Assembly (NCBI RefSeq): GCF_921293095.1
Contig: NC_060256.1
Span: 89,249,851-89,313,850, forward strand
Length of the DNA stretch: 64,000 nt
DNA from: Ischnura elegans
Taxonomy: Eukaryota; Arthropoda; Insecta; Odonata; Coenagrionidae
Direction of reading: 5' to 3'
The notes beneath the pieces were generated by a model. That model made no database searches. It was not told the DNA's origin and worked only from the letters and a program-made list of their open reading frames with translations. This document shows, one piece after another, positions 58,001 to 64,000 of the stretch (position 1 is its first letter; each line of letters begins with the position of its first letter). The position numbers and the translations under genes are program-made.

Positions 58001-61000
58001 CTTACTAGCAGGTAGCTTCAATGTCAACTTACCATTGATGGTAGGAATGAAATATAACAAGGAGTCACAGTATAACTTGAAAGCCTCATTCCACTTCCTT
58101 TCTGAATCCTTCACCACTGCTTCTTTCACAAGAGCTATTGCTTTTTGGTAAGATTCTTCTGAAGGCATATGCTCTAAATCGAGAAATGGATGCTTAAAGA
58201 AATCCTCAAAATCAATTCTACTATTAGGGTCATGCTGCAGTAATCCAGCTAATAAGTCACGACAGTCTTTCGATATTTGCGAGGCAGGAGGCACCTGTAA
58301 AGATAAATAAATGCATGTGATATAAAATTAAATAAACAGATATCTGTTTCACAAAAAAGAGGCCAGATAGTAACTTTCTCGGAGATGAAACACATTTATA
58401 AAAATAAAACAGAGTAAACCTTTTGGCAGAGAATACCTGTCAACTAGTACATAAACAATTTATGTCACTTTTACAGGATAAAAGCTTTAACTAGGAAATT
58501 ATGGATTGTGCTACCATCCAAAGATACCTCAAAATAAATATGTATTCTCATGCCACCACTAGCAAAAAAAACTTGACAGAAAATGTACACCAGAAACAAG
58601 ACACACAAGGAAAAGGAACAATTCGTTAGGAGTGCATATCTTTGCATGCGCTAAATATTGAAATTGCAATATATATCACTCCGAAGATTTTAATAATACG
58701 GAAATCACTAAATTACATGATACATTTTGCTAAAAAATAAAATAAGTTTCCTCTATCACTACTAGCAATGACCAGAAAATTGTCCACTACAAATGGAGTC
58801 TTTCATTTCAGACAAAATTTGAAGAAAGTTCTTTTTGAGCAAATTCAATTATATACCTAGTGAAATCCCCAGATCAAGTCAAGGGTGGACAATGAATTTA
58901 CCATGCTATCTAGATGCAGCAGTTCACAAAATGTGTATTGAAAAATGTCCTCACCTCAATCTTAAGCCTGGCCTTGATTTTATCAGCAAGCTCTTGGAAA
59001 TTTTGAGAGGAGTAGGGAGCTCTCCCAAAAAGGCACTCATACGCAATGACGCCAACAGACCATAAGTCAACTCGTGCATCGTACTCAGCATTGAGAAGCA
59101 TCTCCGGAGCCATATATAATGGAGAGCCACGCAGTGAACACTCTTTATCATCATCAGATAGGTACTGGGCAAATCCAAAATCTGCACACGGAATAAAAAT
59201 AATTTCAACAAGTATTGAATATTAGTACTGATGCACAAAAATAAAACAAATTCTTTTTACAATGAAAATAAGTATTGTAAAATTATGATTCCATTTTTAC
59301 AGAGTACATAGATAGAGTTTTCAACCATGAAAGTGTGTTTATTAATTCATTTTTAAGCAGATAATGTAGGCAATTCACCATACTCCATAGGGAATTGGAC
59401 AGATAAGAGAGGACAGTATAAGGGAAACTAACCATTCAGGAGTGGGTATTGGATTTAATGAGGCAAAAAGGAATGTTTCCCAGCAAAAATATTAAGGGAA
59501 GGTCTGTTATTTAACTCATGTTCCAAGGGAATTTTTTTCCCATAGCTATTCATGTGAATACATTTCCATCTTGAGGTTAAAACCTAGGAGACAACTTACA
59601 AAGGAGATTGAGATTTGCAAGCCTGGACACTAGTAGTAAAAATCAAATTTTGTAAAGGAAACTAAGAATGTAACTTACCAGCTAATTTTAGTTTTGGATT
59701 GACTCTGGATGTTAACAGCAGATTCTGAGGTTTTAGATCCATATGACAAACATTCTTGGATCTCAAGTACTTCAAAGCTGATGCCAATTGTTGAAGGAAT
59801 CTCTTACAAGTTGCTTCAGGTAGTTTTTGGCGTCTCTTGATAAAACATGAAAGATCCCCTCCCCCACAGAACTCCATAATAATGTATATACATCTGTCAA
59901 TTGATAGAATGAGAACATCGAATAAAAATTGCTGCCAGCCATACTTTATAAATGACAGAGTCCTTACCCTTCCTTGCATCTTAATCCAAAAGGCTCTGGT
60001 ATTTGACAAAAGATATCATCAACTATTCTATCTCAGCCAAGAAAAACACAAGAACCATAAATAGCAACTGCAAGACATCGTATTAATAGTAATGAATTAC
60101 AGTTGACCTCGTGTTTACGAAGTTCACGGGACCGAAAAACCGGAGGTTCGTAATAACGAAGTTCGCATCAACGTTTCTTTTAAGAATCATAGAAAAAAAA
60201 AATACTTTGTCAAAATTTCTTTTCTCTTTATTCTCCCCCAGTTATAACCTTCAGAGTCAAGTGTATTAAATACGCGATTAAAGTATGCGCAAGCCCTCGA
60301 TATACGAAGAAGATGCGTTCAGAGACCTTGCTCGTAAGTTGATAAACATATACAAGGCATCGAGGAGAGTGGATATCCCGCAGAATGCACCACAATCATA
60401 CCTTAACTCACGATTATGACGAACTGATCTACCTTGCAACGTAGCCGGAGCCGAAAAAAATCGCTGTCCGCGGGAAGAATGAATGGGCGAAACGCTGAAC
60501 AGTTCCTGACTTCACTCCGGATTAAATGATACTCTGTTCAATTATGCCCAAAGTGCGAGTTCCTCTACGTCAAGCCGTGTTGAATCTGCAAACTCCAAAG
60601 GCATCAAGTGTGAAATTTTGGGCGTGCTTGAATTTTTCGAATGTTCGTACCTCTGAAAGTTCGTAAATCCAATGTGCGTAGGAAGAGGATTGACTGCACG
60701 TCCAATTTACGAGCGTTAATGAGTGGGTCACCATAATTCCACAGGAATGAAGCTTATTATATGATGTTGCGTGCATATTGAAGTATCTCCTAATGAAAAA
60801 GGAACCAAGATTGACGCTCTTGAGCACAGTGCAAGAAAAGAACTTCAACGTAGATCAATGATGATAACGTAGCGTTGCATATATACACCTAAATGCCGTT
60901 GCTTTTCGCGGAACTTCGTAATAAAGTTCATTTTGTAACCGCCGGGACCGGGACTGTGGTTCGTAATGTCGTAATAACGTTTCTTTTAATATAGATTGGA

Positions 61001-64000
61001 TAGGCCTTCTCGTTGGGACCAACAAATTGCTCCGTAATAACGAGGACTTCATAATAATGTTGTTCGTATTAACGAGGGTCTACTGTATCACTCACCAACC
61101 CTTCCCCTACCTTAGCATTGCACAAAACTATAATAAACTACCCAATCATCTTAAAACTACGGAGAAAGTGAGTTCTTATGGAACAAGTGTCAAAGCTCAT
61201 CACATACAAATAGGGTGGACCGGAAAAATCGATTTTTTAAATATCCATCTTGCCCAATGAAAAAAAGTTTTGGGACTAATAAAAAATAAGGCTTGCAAAA
61301 TCTGAGACTTCTAGGTGAACCCCTGACCCTCGCTAACCACTCGAGTGGCCACTTCATTGACCATAGGGTCCTTGCATGCGTTCTCGCATCTGAAAATATC
61401 GCCAACAATACAAAATATTTCATCTCCCCTCCAAAAGTTGGCAACGTTGATTTGTGTAACACTAACGAGATGCCAAAAAGGACAAGTCATCTCATTATGC
61501 ATTCTTTTTTACCTTCTACCATCTGCTGATTTATATTATCAAAGATGAGCGCCCTTCTAGGAGCACACGCAGGATGAATTTTGATGCATTTGGGGGTGGT
61601 AAGGGGAGAGACAAGTGGGGAGGGGCCTGGTGCTCTTCTATCTGCAACGTTGCGTGGGCATTGGAATACATATTCTCTTTGCGGGCACACACTCAAATTT
61701 TGCATTTTGCGGCTTAACGGTGGCAGGTATTTCAAAATGCACAAAATTTTTGACCTGAAGGCAAGTAACTCAGCAAATTCTTTAGGGAATGACCATATAA
61801 TATTAATTTTTCGATTTTTGACCCTCCCCCCATGAATGGCATTTGAGCAAGGGTCAGGGGTTCATCCAGAGGTCTCAAAATTTTCAGCCCTTATTTTTGA
61901 TCAGTCCCACAACTTTTTTTCATTGGGTCACATGGATTTGAAAAAAATAGATTTTTCCGTTCCGTCCTAATACACAACCCTCATTTATACCGACCCGATT
62001 TCTAAAGTAAAAATTTAAGCAACAGAAATACTCTTTCAGAGATATCTCATTATATACCGTACATAAATTCATAACTGTTGTTGTATTTTGACAAACTTAC
62101 AAATATTTGGCTGTCCTACAAACTGACCACACAAATGTCCATTATACATGTCATCTAGTTTGTACAAAGGTTTGCACGCTTTGCAGTTATTGCCAACAAT
62201 GAAGCAGCAAAAGACTGATCTGTAGGTGAGGACACAGACAGAGTTAGGTCTTGAAACATAGGCAGCCACAGCCTCTATTTTCCAGCAGAGAACCCATAGA
62301 GACTTCATCAACTACATACACTGAGATAACAATATATCATTAACCTTATTATATTTTACCTCCTCATTAACCCCTATAAATATTATTCTTGGTATCATAG
62401 CAATAAATTCTTTATCTGAGAAAGCATTACCCAAAGCCGATACCCAAACGCATGCTAAGGCACTGAATTGCTTTCTTGATTTTGTTGAGTCCATTCTTGA
62501 GAACATCTCCCTCTAGAGGCCATTTTTTCCCATCCCCGTTTGGTGGGCCAATGGATGGTAAAGGCTTTTGTAGAATTTGAAGTTGACACAGGTATCTGGA
62601 AGTACTTTTTGAGGCATAAGGTAGAGCACTGGTTGCCTAACTGATGAGTTATATGGTGTTAATTGATGAGGACTGAATATTGGATTGGACCACAGAATAA
62701 AGTTCTTATTTACAAAATTTGGTCATATCCATCATCACCACTTAGCAGCTCTAATGAAATTACAATAGAACCACCACCTATGTAATGAATATAGAACTGA
62801 TATTCCATAGTTAAGTTTTAATCAGTTCACCATCACTGATAGTATTTTTCTTCATGAATGCTAAGTTTTTAGTCGTGAGACAATTAATGCTAAAGGTTTT
62901 CTCTGTATACCCCAAAAATTTAAAGACAACAGCTTAAGAATTAAATAAGTAATATTTCAAGATAAAAGACAAAAATATGTTTGCAGTCAAGCAAGCATAA
63001 TGCGTCCCTTAACCGATAACGTTGTGTGTCATCTTCCTCAGCAGTTTTAGTCTCTTCTTAGGGAAAGGTGGTGCATGCTGTACCTCACTTTCTCTATTAT
63101 GTTTCCAACAGAAATTGGAGAGTTGATAAGCCAATTTTTCTCAGGGAATTCCAAGACAAAGTAAAAATTAACAAATCATAACAATCTCATGGCTGCGATT
63201 TTTTTTTCAGAGTCGATTAAATTTTTTTTAAATCTTTCAGATTTTTTCCCTCAAACTTTGACAGTTAAAAACAGAATTGCCATTTGTTTACACTCAGGAA
63301 GGAGAGTGGGGGAGAATGGTAAAGGTGCAATGGTCAAAGAGGGAAAGGAACAAGGAAGTAGGTACTCGCCATGGTGGGTGAGGAGAGAAATCTTCTGGAG
63401 GGAATATGGAGGAAACAGAGGGATGGAGCGAGTGGTAAGCAAGGAGGAGGTGCTGAAAACCTTGAGGAATTTTAGGAGCAAGAGGAAAGGGGAGGGCGAG
63501 AATAAGAGTTTATAGATGGGATGACAAGAAAAAGGTCAAGGTTTAAGAAGTGAATATCAACATGAGATGGGGACAGGCCGAGTGATTGGCGAAATGCTTC
63601 ACGTAAACCAACTTAAACTGGTTTAATACTTGAGTTATAAACATCCCCGTAACTTTAAAACTCCCAAATGGATTAAGTTGTGTCGCTCAATACATTGGTA
63701 CTTGCCTTGCATCCCAAGAGAAATCTTTCATTTCCACAATATGTTCATGCTTAAGTTTCTTCAGAAGGGATATTTCAGTAACAATGTTATCGACAGCTGA
63801 CCCAGAGAGCTTCCCTTTGTCTACGCATTTCACTGCAACAACACCCCTGTCACCTTCCTAGTTATCGACAAAAAAAATGTTCGAGGATTAAGAATGAGCA
63901 TAGGTTCCAAAAAAAGATATTTATATTTATGCATACCTTTTTAAATGCCTTATAAACAGTAGAATAGGTACCGGAACCAATTTTTTCCACTATAACGTAG
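52070..64000 (-). CDS. ULK3: Serine/threonine-protein kinase ULK3, start just beyond the right edge
   Basis: Exons in order are 64000-63937 (continuing off-window), 63857-63706, 59893-59679, 59181-58955, 58294-58033, 55921-55748, 54676-54492, 52552-52468 and 52113-52070. Phases close and give 468 visible residues, against about 470 in vertebrates. The kinase domain has GSGTYS (P-loop), VAVKC (Lys), TEISLL (helix C), [14 protein letters not shown] and MAPEM. The catalytic loop reads HMD, not HRD, so it is a non-RD type like other ULK3s. Two MIT domains follow: one ends [20 protein letters not shown], the other includes [12 protein letters not shown] joined to [15 protein letters not shown]3 acts in Hedgehog signalling, autophagy and ESCRT-III abscission control in studied animals. 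Two of its introns start with GC (after 63706 and after 54492). The short last exon, ending HMVF, rests on phase and splice signals. Confidence 0.93.
53158..53405 (-). CDS. Unrecognised ORF, possible alternative last exon of ULK3
   Basis: On the minus strand an open frame from an acceptor-like TTTTAG at 53406-53411 runs 81 codons to TGA (53158-53160). It is acidic and Ser/Gly-rich, then helical, with segments [18 protein letters not shown] and [12 protein letters not shown], and reads like true coding sequence. A GT donor four bases past the GC donor of the preceding ULK3 exon (54487-54486) would join in phase and give a protein with a shortened second MIT domain. The alternative is a stray fragment of an unrelated gene. 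I do not recognise a family. Confidence 0.35.
53867..54417. mobile_element. Inverted-repeat element bounded by a 12-bp direct repeat
   Basis: Arms of about 54 bp (53914-53967 and 54353-54407) are near-perfect complements beginning gattaaagaagaaaaggaat. TCACCTAGTAAT occurs at 53867-53878 and 54406-54417. The right repeat abuts its arm, but the left is 35 bp away from its arm, so the duplication may not be a simple insertion scar. It is non-coding. Confidence 0.65.
54677..58032 (-). other. ULK3 introns 5 and 6 (55922-58032 and 54677-55747)
   Basis: Both are GT-AG and AT-rich. The longer one has a purine-rich tandem duplication at 57146-57266. No gene or transposon with clear ends was recognised. 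Confidence 0.75.
57146..57266. repeat. Imperfect tandem duplication, purine-rich
   Basis: A unit of about 54 bp starting gtgtattgagagaga and ending with gtgttctaaaaagatcgg plus a few bases occurs at 57146-57200 and again at 57214-57266, separated by 13 bp. The stretch downstream stays purine-rich to about 57330. Confidence 0.8.
58295..59678 (-). other. ULK3 introns 3 and 4 (59182-59678 and 58295-58954)
   Basis: Ordinary GT-AG introns of 497 and 660 bp, AT-rich, with nothing recognised. Confidence 0.8.
60100..61085. mobile_element. Pogo-like element (CTCTCGTTAATA family), most complete copy
   Basis: CAGTTGACCTCGTGTTTACG and TATTAACGAGGGTCTACTG are inverted ends with TA on both sides. At 986 bp it appears uninterrupted, and it is the reference for the interrupted or partial copies at 3750, 33340, 36410 and 43970. 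No transposase was recognised. Confidence 0.82.
61210..61969. mobile_element. Element with about 120-bp terminal inverted repeats
   Basis: The left arm starts tagggtggaccggaaaaatc and the right arm ends gatttttccgttccgtccta. The similarity runs about 120 bp inwards, to gaacccctgaccct and agggtcaggggttc. The interior of about 500 bp has no recognised gene. Flanking atacaaa and atacaca are only similar, so the target duplication is uncertain. Confidence 0.75.

Larger units (their letters stand above)
59894..63705 (-). other. ULK3 intron 2, 3.8 kb, GC-AG
   Basis: On the minus strand it begins GCAAGT right after the WDA codons and ends GACAG. It holds the pogo-like element 60100-61085 and the long-TIR element 61210-61969. 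A purine-rich stretch at 63290-63530 has an open frame on the plus strand that I do not recognise. The rest is AT-rich. Confidence 0.85.

Overview
The window is animal nuclear DNA, most likely from an arthropod and probably an insect. It is AT-rich and intron-rich, and it is crowded with cut-and-paste DNA transposons. I cannot name the species. Three conserved housekeeping genes were rebuilt exon by exon, using reading-frame phase and alignment to remembered family sequences. They are FNTB (protein farnesyltransferase beta, minus strand, 261-7351, C-terminal part off the left edge), SEL1L (the Hrd3/SEL1L adaptor of ER-associated degradation, plus strand, 8329-40667, 11 coding exons) and ULK3 (unc-51-like kinase 3, minus strand, 52070 to beyond 64000, first few codons off the right edge).

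Layout. FNTB and SEL1L are head to head, with 977 bp between their ATG codons, so they probably share a bidirectional promoter. That interval holds a motif resembling the ER-stress response element and a TGACGTC box. SEL1L and ULK3 converge on a gap of about 10 kb (41840-52069) that holds two complete hAT-type elements. No tRNA, rRNA or CRISPR was recognised. The proteins do not form one pathway: FNTB prenylates CaaX proteins, SEL1L is the ER-membrane scaffold of the HRD1 ubiquitin ligase, and ULK3 is a kinase with two MIT domains.

Mobile DNA. The introns and the gap hold hAT elements with 8-bp target duplications, pogo/Tigger-like elements at TA, a mariner with a broken transposase, two piggyBac-like MITEs at TTAA, and a Harbinger-like MITE at TTA. 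There are also several long-inverted-repeat foldbacks, a Penelope-like reverse transcriptase relic, a LINE C-terminal relic and a decayed CGGBP1-like transposon-derived gene. Many are nested, and in three cases a related copy in the window shows the unoccupied site.

The most unusual points are three GC-AG introns among 24 complete introns, the ER-stress-like motif near SEL1L, a possible alternative last exon in ULK3, and the nested transposons with in-window empty sites. I found no evidence of a wholly new multi-gene system.
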